64,000 bases of DNA. Source: Perognathus longimembris pacificus. Taxonomy: Eukaryota; Chordata; Mammalia; Rodentia; Heteromyidae. The translations under genes and the position numbers were made by a program. The stretch spans positions 6,392,352 through 6,456,351 of the forward strand of contig NC_063173.1 in NCBI RefSeq assembly GCF_023159225.1, read 5' to 3'. The notes below the pieces were generated by a model that was given only the letters and a program-made list of their open reading frames with translations, was not told the DNA's origin and searched no databases. Within the stretch, counting starts at the first letter, position 1. Every line of letters starts with the position of its first letter. Positions 32,965 through 44,984 of the stretch are shown one piece after another.

Positions 32965-34334
32965 CTTTAAAATTTTATTGTAATGGTGATATCCAGAGGA
33001 GTTGCCGTTACATAAGGCGATGAGTACCTTTCTTTTTGAACAATGTTACCCCCTTCCTCTTTTTCTCTCACTCCCCTTCCCCGACTCCTCTCCTCCCCAG
33101 TTGTAAAGTTAATTTCCACCATCGTGTCTAGTGAGTATCACTGTTTCACCAGTTCATCCTGTGTCCCACCATTTCTGTGATTCCTCTTCCCTTCCACAAA
33201 TCAGATAAACTTACATACAAGGCAAAGGGTACAGAAATAAAAAAAAAAACAATGACAACAGAGAATAAACTACATAGGGGAAAAGGAAAGAAAAAAGAAA
33301 TAACTGAAAATAGTACAATGAGGAAAATCTCTTGCTTCCATTTCTTGAAGTTTATTTCTTTAAGCGTCATCTTATCTGGTCATATCCACATTACTATTGA
33401 ACCATTGTGATCCTCTGCTAAGAATATCTTAGACATATTCTAGTTATTATAAATGAGGGAAAGAAAACAAAAAAACAAAAACCTATGTTTCTTTGGGTCT
33501 GGCTTACTTCACTCAATATAGTTTTTTCTAAGTCTTTGCATTTCCTTACAAATGGGACAATGCCATTCTCTCTCATGGAAGCATAGAATTCCATTGCATA
33601 TATAGCCCCATTTTCTTGATCCATTCATCTACTGAGGGGCATCTGGGATGGTTCCATATATCTTAGCTATGGTACATAATGCTGCACTGAACTTAGCTGT
33701 GCTGGTAGCTTTAGGGTGGCCTTATTTGTGTTCATTTGGGTAAATGCCCAGGAGTGGGATTGAAGGCTCATAAGGAAACTCTGTTCAGTCTTTTGAGGAA
33801 CTTCCACACTACTTTCTAGAGTGGTTGAACAAGGTTACATTCCCACCAACAGTGTAGAAGTGTTCCCTTTTGGCCATATTCCCTGTAGCATCTGTTATTA
33901 TTAGTTTTCTTCATAATGAGCGTTCTAACTGAAGTGAGGTGGAATCTCAATGTAGTTTTGATTTGCATTTCTTTTATGGCAAGAAATGTTGAACATTTCT
34001 TTCTCTTTTTTTTTTGTCAGTCCTGGGTCTTAAACTCAGGGTCTGAGCACTGTCCCTGGCTTCTTTTTGCTCAAGGCTAGCACTTTGCCACTTGAGCCAC
34101 AGCACTACTTCTGGCTCTTTTCTATATATGTGGTGCTGGGGAATCGAACCCAGGGCTTCATGCACACGAGGCAAGCACTCTTGCCACTAGGCCATATTCC
34201 CAGCCCTGAACATTTCTTCATGTGTCTATTGACCATTCTTAGTTCTTCTTTGGGGAAGTCTCCATCTTTTAAGTCTTTAGCCAACTTATTAGTGGAATAG
34301 TTGAGGATTTGTTTTGGGGGGATTTAATTTTTTG
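32965..34334 (-). mobile_element. L1, 5'-truncated (3'UTR + ORF2 C-terminus)
   Basis: The 3'UTR (32965-33400) carries a reversed purine tract. ORF2 C-terminal sequence continues to about 34334 and aligns with the copy at 54.86-56.60 kb throughout ('cttccacactactttctaga', 'cccaccaacagtgta', 'attctaactgaagtgagg' type blocks). Flanks 'agttttcagaatac' (32951-32964) and 'agttcagaatac' (34335-34346) look like the target duplication. An IDL-Geo is nested in it. The frame is broken. Confidence 0.88.
34002..34206 (-). mobile_element. IDL-Geo SINE nested in L1
   Basis: Geo ('tcttaaactcagggtctgag', 'cacttgagccacagcac') and IDL ('ggggaatcgaacccagggc', 'ccatattcccagccc') on the minus strand. Target duplication 'tgaacatttctt' is at 33990-34001 and 34207-34218. 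Confidence 0.93.
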
Positions 34335-34346
34335 AGTTCAGAATAC

Positions 34347-34594
34347 TTTTTCATTGGGTGTTGGATGAAGGTTCATTTTGATTGTACAAATTTTCATGTA
34401 AATGACAAAGTATTTTTTCAGAGAAAAAAACTGAGCGAAAAATAAATCTACTTATTTGTAGAAACAAGTACTTCTCTCAAGGCCCCCAAGCTTCTCAAAT
34501 GTAATTAGAAAGGTGGAGTAGATTACATCTCCATGCCCCAGCTTTTCTGGTATACTAAAACAAGTAGGACATGGTTGCATTGATTTGCAATCAG
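34347..34594. other. Unique non-coding DNA
   Basis: Nothing recognisable is seen. Confidence 0.4.
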
Positions 34595-34760
34595 TAATGA
34601 AAATGGTAAGTGCTTTGTGCTAGGCAGGATGCAGAGTGTTTTATATGCCCTTTCTCCTTCCATTTGCACAATCCTCTTGTGAAAATTCCATTTCCAGTCA
34701 TATCTTACATTTGAGGAAACTGAAGAAAAATCGTGTATTATGTCCCAGATACTATATGCG
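34595..34760 (-). mobile_element. MIR SINE
   Basis: Reversed MIR: 'gtgctttgtgctaggcagg', 'atttgcacaatcctcttgtg', 'cttacatttgaggaaactga'. Confidence 0.7.
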
Positions 34761-36525
34761 ATGGACAGGGTAATTTTCTTTACTTTTCTCATCTTTGGGG
34801 TTGGGAGAATGCTAAGAGGGGTGATATTGATCACATTGTACTTATGTAGTACTTTGTTGAATTGCAAGTGCTTTGTACAAGTACTTCAAAATAAAAAATA
34901 TTTTTAAAAATCATACAGGGAAATAAAGAGACTCTAAGGATCCGAACAAGTGGCTTTAATAACTGCCACACATGCCAGTTGGTGTTACTACTTCTCTGAC
35001 TCCAAGAGGAGGGCACCATCCAAACCACTTACTCCAGCTCTTCTCTACAACCAACTGACTTGCTAGGGAGAGGGAATGCTATACTTATGAGGTCTCAGGC
35101 TCAGCTCCAGGAACTTGCGCTGCTTTCCCACCTTGTTTTCTGATCTTCCTCTGCCTTTTGGAAACTCCATGTAACTAAAAATGCAAGTGCATTCTAAAAT
35201 ACAAAATATAATCCAGATATTTCATAGGAGACGCTAATGAACAAAAAGAGTGGATGATACGTTTAAAACAAACCAACCAAAGCAAATCAACAGCTGCCAT
35301 GGTCAATTTGTTGGCTCTTAGGTATAGATGATAGGTACTGCTTGGAATATAAGACTATATGTCAAAATATTACTTCAGTGGAAAGAAGTTTTCAAATGCT
35401 GGCTGAGATAGGAAGTATATGGAAACCTTCAAGTACACATATTCCTTTGTTTTGCATGGCTACAAGAACACAATCTGAACACTAAAGTCTCATAGTACAA
35501 TAGCTCTTATATTGACCTTAAAAATAGCTTTAAAGACATTAAGAAATTCAAATAAAATATACCCAACAGGAATAAGACTCAAGGAATCTTAAATCTCATT
35601 AGCTACCATGTCAAAACAGAAAAGTTGGCTTTGACGATCCGAATGAAAGATTTCTTTCCCTTCCTCCCTTAAAGTCAAAACACTGAGAAATAATTTTCCT
35701 TTCCTAACACCGGCTACACCTTCCACATTTTCTCCCAGTAACAAAGAACACAGTCATTTCCTCAGTCACCCAGGATGATCACTGACCTTTTGTTTTGCTA
35801 AGCTAACATGTGGATCTGATTTAAAATCTTATGTCCATCATCTTTCTCCCCTCCTCATTGTGTCAGTCTTCATCTAGGTCCTTTCCGACTCTTGCCTGTG
35901 TGTCTATGATGTTCTCCCATTGGATTACTAACCTCAGATCTCAGTCACCTACGGGGCGTTGTTCCCGCGGTCCCTAGGATAACTTCTATATCACCACAAC
36001 GATCCTATCCCTCTTCTGTCCAAACTTCTCAGTTTGAAGTGAGTCTCAAACTATTTTATATAATTTTAAGGTCCTTCACACACGAGGCCAGGCTCCTTAA
36101 AAATTCCATCCATGGTTTCCATGGTTTCAAACATATTATTTTTTATTATCCTTAAGTAGCTGCGATTTCTTGATCAACATCACCCACTTACCACTCGCCC
36201 GTACCTCTCCCCACCCCCACCCCCACCCCCTCCATCTACCTAGTCTATTTTAAATGTTTCTTCTTCGGAGAATATATTCTTAAATAGATGTCATCTAAAA
36301 TTAAAAGCTTTTCCCTCTGAACTCCATCGCTCTTGGGTTATAAACCTTACATCCCTCAGTGGAATCAGACTTAGAGAAGCTCATTATGAGTATTGCTGGT
36401 TTCTCTCCTGAGCACGTGAAGCAGCTCTGTGATGACACGAAGAAACCTGAAACGGAGACTCAGAACACCTGGGCATAGTCACAGTCTATTTATGTTCAAG
36501 GCTTAAAAAAAAATAAATCTCATTT
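34761..36525. other. Unique non-coding DNA
   Basis: A short (CCCCCA)n run is at 36208-36231. No gene is recognised. Confidence 0.4.
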
Positions 36526-36530
36526 TAGCA

Positions 36531-36733
36531 GCTGACCCCTGGTGTCTTATGCCTGAAAGCCTAGCTACTCCGAAAGCTGAGATCTAAGCATTGTGATTTG
36601 AAGCCAGTCTGGACGGAAAAATCAGTAAGACCTTCACCTTCCATTAACCAGCAAAAAGCTGGAAGTGGAGGCGTGCCTTGAGCAGAAAAGCCAAACAAGA
36701 GCTTGAGGCTGTGAGTTCAAGCCTTAGCAATAG
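36531..36733 (+). mobile_element. B1-Geo SINE, internally deleted
   Basis: The B1 half ('ctggtgtcttatgcctgaaa', 'gctgagatctaagc') joins a Geo half that lacks its A-box part ('ggaggcgtgccttgagcag') but keeps 'gtgagttcaagcctt'. Confidence 0.75.
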
Positions 36734-36934
36734 TGAATAAAGATATTAGATAGCATCAGGAAGTTAGTGAGAACATTATCTCTATATCATATGTGAGGGA
36801 CAGGATCATGAGCTTGCGGAGAGTAGGAAGTCGGCCTAAATCATCTTTGTCTCTCCTCATAATGATTATTTGCCAAAGAAAATAAAAGGAAGATGCAATT
36901 TTTCACTCCTATACAGAGATTCAAAAACCAAAAC

Positions 36935-37115
36935 AAACTGCTTGCACAGTATCTGACCTTTCAGCATACTGGCATTTCTTACACGTGCCTTCATAACAAT
37001 CCTTCAGGAGACAAATGCTGTCACTTTTCCTTTTGAATCTGAAGAATCTAAGGTAAAGGGAAATGAAAAGCATGGTGTGCCTGGACTCCCATAGACAAGA
37101 TCTAGACAAGGCCTA
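36935..37115 (-). mobile_element. MIR-like fragment
   Basis: 'cataacaatccttcaggag', 'ctttttccttttgaatctga'-type blocks and 'agaatctaaggtaaaggg' follow a reversed MIR. The copy is diverged. Confidence 0.45.
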
Positions 37116-37141
37116 TAATCTCATGGCTGCATGTTTCTATT

Positions 37142-37360
37142 TTGGTCAGTCATGGGGCTTGAACTCTGGGCCTGGGCGTTGTCTCTGAGCTCTTCAGCTC
37201 AAGGCTAGTGCCACATGAGCCACAGTCTGGTTTTTGGTGGTTAATAGGAGATAAGAGTCGTATGAACTTTCCTGCCTGGGTTGGCTTTGAACTGTGATTC
37301 TCAGATCTCAGCCTCCTGAGTAGCTAGGATTACAGGCCTGAGCCACTGGCGCTGGCTGTC
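37142..37360 (-). mobile_element. B1-Geo SINE
   Basis: Geo ('atggggcttgaactctggg', 'cacatgagccacag') and B1 ('ctcagatctcagcctcc', 'gattacaggcctgagcc') are both clear. Flanks 'atgtttctattttgg' and 'atgtttcttatttgg' are the likely target duplication. Confidence 0.9.
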
Positions 37361-37735
37361 TAGATGTTTCTTATTTGGCGGGTGCCTGAAATACTTAGTA
37401 TCTCCTCAGGGTGAGAACTCATTAACATTTCAGTTTTGCCTGGGCAAGATGGTGTGTTTAATTCTGTATTTCTGAGAAAGGGGGAAAAATGAGATCAAAT
37501 GTTATTGTGACAATCTTCTCTGCTCCACACGTGTTCTATCTGCTTATTGGCTGTTTTTACTATGAAGTTATCATCTTCTACTCAATCCCACAAAATGGTC
37601 TCAGCCATGGCTGTAGAGTGAAAGGTAGGACAGCAAACTCCAAGCTTATATACATTATTTGGCATTTATATGCTGTGCTATGTGATCCCTCCAATTCAAT
37701 CAAAATGTGACTGCTCATTGGTCAAGCTCTGGCTA
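37361..37735. other. Unique non-coding DNA
   Basis: Nothing recognisable is seen. Confidence 0.4.
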
Positions 37736-37739
37736 GTGA

Positions 37740-37950
37740 CAGTACAGTAGAAAGAGCCTGTACTTTGGTCTCCAAACAGCCTCAAGCCATCTATGATGTA
37801 ACCCTCAAGGACTTTTTATTAGCTGTTTGAGCACCAGGTTGCTCATTCATCTTTGGATTTAGTAATACCTCCCCAACAGAATTATTTTGGTTAAATGAAG
37901 TAATATTCATACAGACATTAAATACTGGCCATGAAATAAACTTTAATTCC
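37740..37950 (+). mobile_element. MIR SINE
   Basis: 'gtagaaagagcctgtacttt', 'gaccttgggcaag'-like 'aaccctcaaggac', 'ggttgctcattcatctttgg', 'tggttaaatgaagtaatatt' and 'aaatactggcc' follow MIR order over nearly full length. Confidence 0.7.
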
Positions 37951-38032
37951 TGACATACATTAAACCTCATTTATTAGGATCACTGACAGTCATTTATTTA
38001 ACCTAAATGAATTGTTCAGGCACAACTTTTTT

Positions 38033-38787
38033 CCCCATTCATTCTTCCTTCCTCTTTTTTTTCTTTCTTCTTTCCACTTTCTTTTTTTTTATTATTATTA
38101 TTAATTAAATTTTATTGACAAGGTGTTGCGCAAAGGGGGTACAGTTACATAATAAGGCAGTGAGTACATTTCTTGTGATATCTGTTACAGCCTCATTTTT
38201 CTTTCCCTTCCCTAGTTCAGGTAGGCCTATATGCAATATCCAGTGTACCAAAATCATATACAGTAACCACGTAGGGTATGCCAAAGGAAATTCACCTAGA
38301 ACATTAAACATAATGACAACAATAGAATCCTCTTGTGTCCTTCTCTTGGAGTTGTTTTTGCTTATCCTCGTCTTATATAATCATGTGTACATAGCTGTTG
38401 AGTTATTGCGATCCACTGATAGGTCTATCCTCGACCTTTTTATGTTTGCTTTTAGATACATAATGTAAAGTCACTGACCCAAACATGTGGAAATACCATT
38501 TGAAAAGAAGTCTGTTATTTTGCAGACCTGGTCTCTACTGTCCACCCTCTCTCCCCCTAACAGTCATATATCTATCAAGGAGATCATGCCCCTTTGTTCT
38601 CTGTGTTCTAGGCTTGTCTCGCTCAACATTATTTGTTCAAGCTCTGACCATTTCCCTGTGAATACTGGTATTTTATCATTTCTAATCGCTATGCATATTC
38701 CATTATGTACAGGTACCACATTTTTTGGATCCATTCATCTGTAGTGGGGCATCTGGGCTGTTTCCATATTTTGGCTACTGTGAATTG
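38033..38787 (-). mobile_element. L1, 5'-truncated
   Basis: A T/CT-rich tract (38033-38100, the tail) precedes the reversed 3'UTR ('attttattgacaaggtgttg') and the end of ORF2 ('ccattcatctgtagtggggc', 'atattttggctactgtg'). A perfect 15-bp target duplication 'aggcacaactttttt' is at 38018-38032 and 38788-38802. Confidence 0.92.
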
Positions 38788-38802
38788 AGGCACAACTTTT
38801 TT

Positions 38803-39180
38803 TTTTTTAAAAACAAAGGTTTTACTTCACTGCTTCAGCAAATGGAGGACCCCAAATATAACAGACTTTCCCAAAGATTCATGGGCTCCATTCCATGTGT
38901 CATTTATGGCCAGGGCATCATCGTGTTCAAGGGGACAGGTATACAAAGCTGGCTGTCCCTAACACGGACCTGCCACACATTTAAATCCTGCTGCGTGGTT
39001 CCTTCTGCAACTGTCTCACCTCTGCCCGTGTTCTCTATGATCCTTAGCTTTCAGACTCCAGGCTGGGGCTGCTACAGCCTTGCGTTTCTGACCTCAGAAC
39101 CTCCTCCCTCCCTCCCCTGCCTTCTTTCTTTCTTCTTCTTCTTCTTTTTTTTTTGCTTTCTTTTTGCCATACTGGATTCT
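38803..39180. other. Unique non-coding DNA
   Basis: CT-rich near 39100-39160. No gene is recognised. Confidence 0.35.
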
Positions 39181-39430
39181 TTTTTTTTTAAATACCAGTC
39201 CCAAGGCTTGAACTTAGGGCCTTGGTTTTGTCCCCAAGCTTCTTTTGTTCATGGATAGCGCTCTACCACTTGAGCCACAACTCTGCTTTTGGGTTTTTTT
39301 TTTGGGGGGGGGTAGTTATTAGATATAAGATTCTCATGGACATTTCTGCTGGGCTGGCTTTGAACCACGATCCTCAGAGCTCAGCCTCCTGAGTAGCTAG
39401 GATTGAAAGTGTGAGCCTCCAACATGGGTG
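39181..39430 (-). mobile_element. B1-Geo SINE
   Basis: Geo ('caaggcttgaacttagggcc', 'cacttgagccacaac') and B1 ('cctcagagctcagcctcctg', 'gctaggattgaaagtgtgag'). T and G runs sit in the linker at about 39293-39311. Confidence 0.85.
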
Positions 39431-39502
39431 GCTGGATTTTCAACTCAGGCCCTTGTACTTCCTAGGCCAGATACTCTACCCCTTGGGCCATATCTCTGGC
39501 CC
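39431..39502 (-). mobile_element. ID-like fragment
   Basis: 'tttcaactcaggcccttg', 'ccagatactctaccccttgg' and 'catatctctggccc' are the reverse of an ID/IDL monomer, abutting the B1-Geo. Confidence 0.6.
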
Positions 39503-39514
39503 TCTTTTCTTTTA

Positions 39515-39735
39515 GCTGTATTTTTTTCAGTTAGAGCCTCAGATGTTTGCTTAAGGCATGACTCAGACTAAGATAATTTTACCTACAGCCTCCCACATAG
39601 TGGGACTACAGGTGTGTGCCCTCATGCCAACCTTGTTGTTGAGATGAAGGGTTCTCACGAGCTTTTTCCCTAAGTAGGCCTTGAACTTAAACCCTCCCCA
39701 TCCCCACCTTTCCAGTGAGCCCCTCAGGGACCAGC
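39515..39735 (-). mobile_element. Old B1 monomers
   Basis: Two weak B1-like units on the minus strand: 'cagcctcccacatagtggg' with 'actacaggtgtgtgccc' (to about 39632), then 'gttgagatgaagggttctcac' to about 39735. Confidence 0.5.
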
Positions 39736-40224
39736 TTCGATTGTTTCTGGAGGAAAAGATTTTGCCTTGCTTTTCAAGCCCCAAGCATAAGGTTCTCAGT
39801 AATCATTGGCTGGCATGTTTTTGAGTCTTGCTAGTTTTTTTTTTAATCTTTCCCTTTATCAGGTTAATTTTCAAGTGACAAGTCTGCTAGTATAACTCAT
39901 TATTCTGCCTGTAATCTATTATTAACAGCTCAGAAGAATTAAACTAATGAGCAATAGGTTCTGCATGAAGGACTACAGACATCTTTCTGAATCAAAAATA
40001 TTCAATTGAAAAAGTTAATAGGAAAATTCATGCTCCTATTAACATTTTATTTGGCTCTTAGCAAGTTCTTAGTCGCTATTTATAGTCTTAAGCCTGAAGA
40101 ATAGTTGCCTATAGACAAGAAAGAAGAGCCTGATGTGATGTTGACTTCCATTGACTTAAATCTTCCCTATTTTCAATTTGTGGGACAAAAACGGAGTACA
40201 TGACCAACAAGGTATTTAAGAGAT
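39736..40224. other. Unique non-coding DNA
   Basis: Nothing recognisable is seen. Confidence 0.4.
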
Positions 40225-40225
40225 C

Positions 40226-40429
40226 AGACAACTGGCTCACGCCTTGACTCAGGCGGCAGAGATCCGAGGATCCCAGTTCAAAGCCACAACAAGCAGGAAA
40301 ATCCATGAGACTCTGATTTTCAATCAACTGCCAAAAAGCCAGCAAGAAAGCTGTGCTTCAAGTAGTAGAGCACTAGCCTTGAGCATAAAAGCTCAAGGGC
40401 AGCACTCAGACCTCAAGTTCAAGCCCCAA

Positions 40430-40472
<43 letters not shown>
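40226..40472 (+). mobile_element. B1-Geo SINE with (CT)n(CA)n tail
   Basis: B1 ('ctggctcacgccttgactc', 'gcagagatccgaggatcc') and Geo ('gctgtgcttcaagtagtag' to 'caagttcaagcccc'). The tail is (CT)n at 40433-40460 then (CA)n at 40461-40472. Confidence 0.88.
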
Positions 40473-40771
40473 GATCACACATATCATTTGTATAATTTAA
40501 AACAAGCTCATGATTTAGACATTATTGCGCACACACACACACACTTGATCTTAATACAATCTATTCTGATCAATGTCACCAACTTGGAACATTCTCATCC
40601 ATCTGGAAAGGGGGTGCAGAAATGAATAGAAGATGAGGGGGAGAATACAGTCAAGAATCCAATGTATACCCCGCACACACTTTTGGAAAGATGAATTTAC
40701 CTCGCTAGCTACAATGGGAGGGTGTCTTCCTCACATTCGTTACACTCTCTCACTGCTTCCTATTTCTTACA
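40473..40771. other. Unique DNA
   Basis: A short (CA)n lies at 40530-40545. Nothing else is recognised. Confidence 0.35.
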
Positions 40772-41010
40772 ACGAATTGATTGTTATTAGAGAGGTGGTG
40801 TACAGAGGGATTAAATTGCGTGAGTCAGGTAATGGGGTCCATTTCCTTTTGTCCAGTGTCTTCTGTTCCCTCCCTCTCTCCCAGTCCCTCCCTCCTGTCT
40901 CCACCCGTGAGTTGTAGAGTTCACTTTCTTCTGCGTCCTGTGAGCTCCACTGCTGAGTTTTGCATTTCCATCCCTTTTCCTTTGAGTTCTGTACCTCCCC
41001 CCGCCCAACC
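40772..41010 (-). mobile_element. L1 3'UTR fragment
   Basis: 'gtgtacagagggattaaatt', 'cagtccctccctcctgtctc' (reversed purine tract) and 'cccttttcctttgagttc' match the reversed L1 3'UTR. Confidence 0.65.
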
Positions 41011-42405
41011 TCCCAAAGATACAGACTTGAATGCTTTCTATTTTAATATCACCTTACTAGAACCAATTTTGAATGAGAAAAATGTGTCTTTGGGGAATTG
41101 TCTATAACCCTTTTCGATTGCAATTTAACTTCCAATCCAGAGGGTCTAAAATGAGCTCACAGAGTGTGGCAGCCTGTCGTTCGGGGGGCTTTAGAGTATT
41201 TGTTCTGATGTGATGATTTAATGTGGGACTGCTTCTGAGTGAGGGGGGCAGACAGGAGGAAAGGGAAGGGGCTGAATGTCAGAAGCGACTCCTACTCTGG
41301 CTCCAGGAAGCCCAGGACTCTTTGGTAGAGGGGAAGAGGCCAGTGCCATTGCGAGCTGTGGAAATTCCTCCCTTTCCCATTGCAAGTTGAATCCTGTGGG
41401 TGGGGGTGGTGAGGGAGGGCCATTCGATCAGGTGTTAATTCTGGTCTATGACCAGGAGGACACAGATCTGTGTCTCATGTCCAGAGGAAGATGGTCTCTG
41501 GCCAAGGCCTCTGGGAAGGATCCCGGATGCCTGGAGGCTTCGGGGGAGGGGGTGTAGGGACAAGGCGATAACTTCTGCTTGGAGATGCTGAGCTGTCCAC
41601 GTGTGCGGACGCTTCCCTGGTCCTTGAGCACACAGCAGATGGTGCTGCCACTGCTCTTAGATGTCTGTCCTAGTACCTGGAACTCAATAAGACCACGACA
41701 TGATGGAGGTAACCTGCTCTAGAGTATCTGTATGAACTGGCACATGGAAGCATCTGATAAATGGCCAGGAAAGGAGTGCTGGAAAGTGAAATAGCTCCAT
41801 GTGATTAGAAGGACAGAGTTATTTCCGTTGGCAACGAGGAGAAATGGAACTCGCTAAGGTGACCATGCAAAGGGTCTTGAATACCCAGCTACAGATTACA
41901 AGGCATTAAGCTACATGAGCCAATAGTTTCCAAACTGAGCCTAAGGTACATTTGTATCTTGAAACCCTGGCATGTTTGGAAGGGAGTCAAAGATTTGTCT
42001 GAATCACTTGGAAACTTCCCAGGCAATGTCTGTGGTCAACAAAGTTGTGGGATGTAGCTACCCAGTGCCATGGTGCAGTTATGGCGTGCAGCTCTTCTGT
42101 TTTCGCATCCCTCAGCTCCTAGCGTTTTATGCTTACTGAGAACAGAACTGTCCCTGCTGTGGCTGAGGCCAATGTTATGCAGGTTTTTCTGATGGGTGAC
42201 ACTTGACTCCCAAAGGGCTTTGCCTCAGGACCTTCTTGCAGGAAGAACTTTTAGCAAAGTCGCAGAGAGATGAATGAGCTGGGCTGGACATAAATCATGG
42301 GCCGAGGAAATGAATGAGCTGTGTATTTCTGGCTTTCAAATATCATTTTTGGAGATGAATGAGTCTTTCTGCTCTCCGAGTTCAGTTAATTTTTCTTACA
42401 CACTT
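41011..42405. other. Unique non-coding DNA
   Basis: Nothing recognisable is seen. Confidence 0.4.
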
Positions 42406-42409
42406 TCCC

Positions 42410-42580
42410 TAGCATTTTTTTTATTGCAGCCAATTATCTGACACGTTCCAATATAAAAATCTGATCATTATAAAAGTGTAATTGAATTGACCTGTGGCCT
42501 CACACAACATTTGGCCAAATGCATGTGCCATTAGGCTGATTAGCTCTCCTGGGCCATTGTTTCCCAATAAAGCAGGCGAT
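42410..42580. promoter_or_regulatory. Candidate conserved non-coding element
   Basis: A repeat-free block rich in TAAT and CAAT-like cores ('gcagccaattatctgac', 'ctgatcattataaaag', 'tgtaattgaattgacc', 'ttaggctgattagctc'). The look is that of deeply conserved developmental enhancers. Conservation cannot be seen here, so this is a guess by appearance. Confidence 0.25.
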
Positions 42581-43135
42581 GCACTTATATGAAAATCTGA
42601 GCTTGTTATTCTTATGGAAATTTACAACAGGGAAGAATGGCTGCAAGTTCAATAAGCACATTATGAGTCCTATAACTTCAATTAAGTGTCGACTAAACCA
42701 CTGCTTTCTTGCAGAGAAAAAGGAGAGGAAGAAAAGGAGAGGAGGAAAAGGAGGGAGGCAGGGTAAAGAGAAGGAGGTCTGGACGTGGCAGACTAAATCA
42801 GAATTTCAGAACAGCCACTTGGTCACTTTTCAGCCTTCGGATGGGGCAAATTCCTTAACCTGCCTGACCATAGTATACCTCTCAGCAAAAATGTATACAC
42901 TGTTTTCTGCCCCATAATGCTACAGTAAGGTGCAACAAAAGTAAAATATCTGACAACAGTTACATGGTCAGTAAATGGTGCAAGGAAGCAATGCTGCTAA
43001 CTAGGCTCCCAGGTTTTGGTTCTGGTATAATTTTAATGATAATTCACTCTCACATGAGGACAGCAGAAAAGGCAATCAAATCACTCAATTACTCAATAAA
43101 AGTATTGTTTACTGAGAAAGTCATCTCTCTTTTTT
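42581..43135. other. Unique DNA with a purine tract
   Basis: A purine-rich run of about 60 bp lies at 42713-42777. No gene is recognised. Confidence 0.4.
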
Positions 43136-43137
43136 CC

Positions 43138-43200
43138 TTGTTTGGGGGTAGGTGCTGGGGACCCGGGCTTCACAGATGTTAGCACGCACTCGACAATGGA
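43138..43200 (-). mobile_element. ID-like fragment
   Basis: 'gtgctggggacccgggcttc' and 'gttagcacgcactcgac' resemble the reverse of an ID element's B-box to anticodon region. Confidence 0.4.
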
Positions 43201-43309
43201 GTGTTATCACCTGTCCTTACACTTCCACTTGCTGCGGCCATGTATTCAATTAGTGTATGCTTGCTCTAAGTCTTTCAGAATTTGTAAAACAAACCAGTGT
43301 CAGGGCAGG

Positions 43310-43375
43310 GGAAGTGGAGGAGAGAGAGAAGAGAGAAGAAGGGAAAGTGAGAGGGAGGGAGGAAAGAAGAATATT
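43310..43375. repeat. (GA)-rich purine tract
   Basis: About 65 bp of G and A with very few other bases. Confidence 0.85.
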
Positions 43376-43499
43376 AGTTAATGGTGTAAGGGTGAGAGAA
43401 ACCTAATCACACATTTAAACATTGTATAAAATCTTGTTACAGTTTAAATAAAAAGGCTGTTGTATGCAACAGATATGTATTAATGGTAATTTAGAATCT

Positions 43500-44175
43500 C
43501 CTCGGGTGCCACTTGTGTTACCACTCCCTAACTACTTGCCTTTCAGATGCATCTCTCTTGAATTTACAGGAAACCATTTCCTAATTATGTTCACGTGGTT
43601 ATCAGACAGGCATGTGTCCCCAGTCTCTGGAATACACGTGGACTCATACTAGATATGCTTACTATGACTTGCTTCCTGGAGTCCATACTGTACCCAAAGC
43701 TCACGCATCTGCGTGGATATGTTACTCAGCGGTTACTCACTCCTTGTCATACTATATCCGTTGTATAACATGATTGATATATCCATTCTACATTAGGGTA
43801 TCTTTATATTTTATTAGCAGTGTACATACAAATATCCTTATATAGGCCTCTCATGCAAATATACAGATGTTTGCCTGAGGTACAAACCTAAGAAAGAAGT
43901 TGTTGATTGGCACTGTCAATTTTAATTAAAAATGAAAAAGGGAAACGTTTTCCAAAGCCCTTGTTCCAGTTCCACACAGTAGATGAAAGTCATCACAGTT
44001 CTATGTCCTTTCCGGTACTTAGAATTTACTCGAGTTTATAATTTTAGTCAGTTTGCTGCACATGTGAAACGATACTTCAATAGAGTTTAATTTGCAATGA
44101 CTGAATTATTACTGATTTAAGTGTATCTGCATACTTTAATAAGTAATTTGTGTTTCTTCTTGCCAGTTTAACTAT
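43500..44175 (-). mobile_element. Ancient L1 (ORF2 3' part and 3'UTR)
   Basis: In plus orientation the order is: 3'UTR-like DNA, then 'tatatccattctacattagg', 'aagttgttgattggcactgtc', 'gttttccaaagcccttgtt', 'ccagttccacacag' and 'aatttgcaatgactgaatta'. This is the reversed order of old mammalian L1 ORF2 ends. It is too decayed to code. Confidence 0.7.
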
Positions 44176-44984
44176 AAGGCTGTGTGAATCTTTCTGATTG
44201 CCATATAGTTCTCCACGGCATGCTCTTTTGTCAGCTGTTCATGCAGCACATGACTACTTCTTTTCAACTCGTATCACATTCATCTCAGGAGAGTCAGATG
44301 TTCAACCCAAGGCCTTTCATTTCTCTACATTGGTGGTATGAGTAGCTACAAGTAGATCAATACATAATTCATTACCATGGTTTAGCAGAAATATATTCAC
44401 AAATATCTTTGCTCAGGCTTTCAGAAAGTGCTTGAAGAGCTTATTAAACCTCAACTACATTACAAACAAAAAGTCACTCCAAATACACTGAAAAATGGAT
44501 CCTCAGCATGTGAGTATGAACAGTGCCGATACTTCACAGAGCTTTCTTTACTCCAGCACGTTTGTCCCCAGCCAGGAATGGTGAATGTCACCAGGCTCAC
44601 CAGGGAATTTCAAGTGTGGTCCCCGAGGAAAACGTCTGACAATGAGTTTTGTTTCTTTAATGCAATTCATTTTAAGCGTCATGTTTTGATGAACTTGTGC
44701 TTGGGGTTTTGAGGAAATGGACATCCTTACCCGCTTTCTGTCTAGGTGAGTGCTTTTGGGAACTGAGAAGCAAACTCCACCAAACATCAGGGGCTTGTAG
44801 GGCAGTAGACGACTCTGTCGGATACCGTAACGATGGCTTTATGTCATAGCCCACAATCACTCAATCCCAGAGAGAGCCCCATGGAGACACTCTGGGTGAC
44901 ACAGGGGTGTCAGTCTGGGTGGTGGTGACATCCATGTGGCTTTGTCACTTGGAGTGTCAGTCATGTGTCAATGCAGACACGAAA
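44176..44984. other. Unique non-coding DNA
   Basis: Nothing recognisable is seen. Confidence 0.4.

Noticed and set aside
32965..34334. An active L1 gene
   Set aside because: The copy is 5'-truncated, frame-broken and interrupted by a SINE. The same applies to the L1 at 54.86-56.60 kb.
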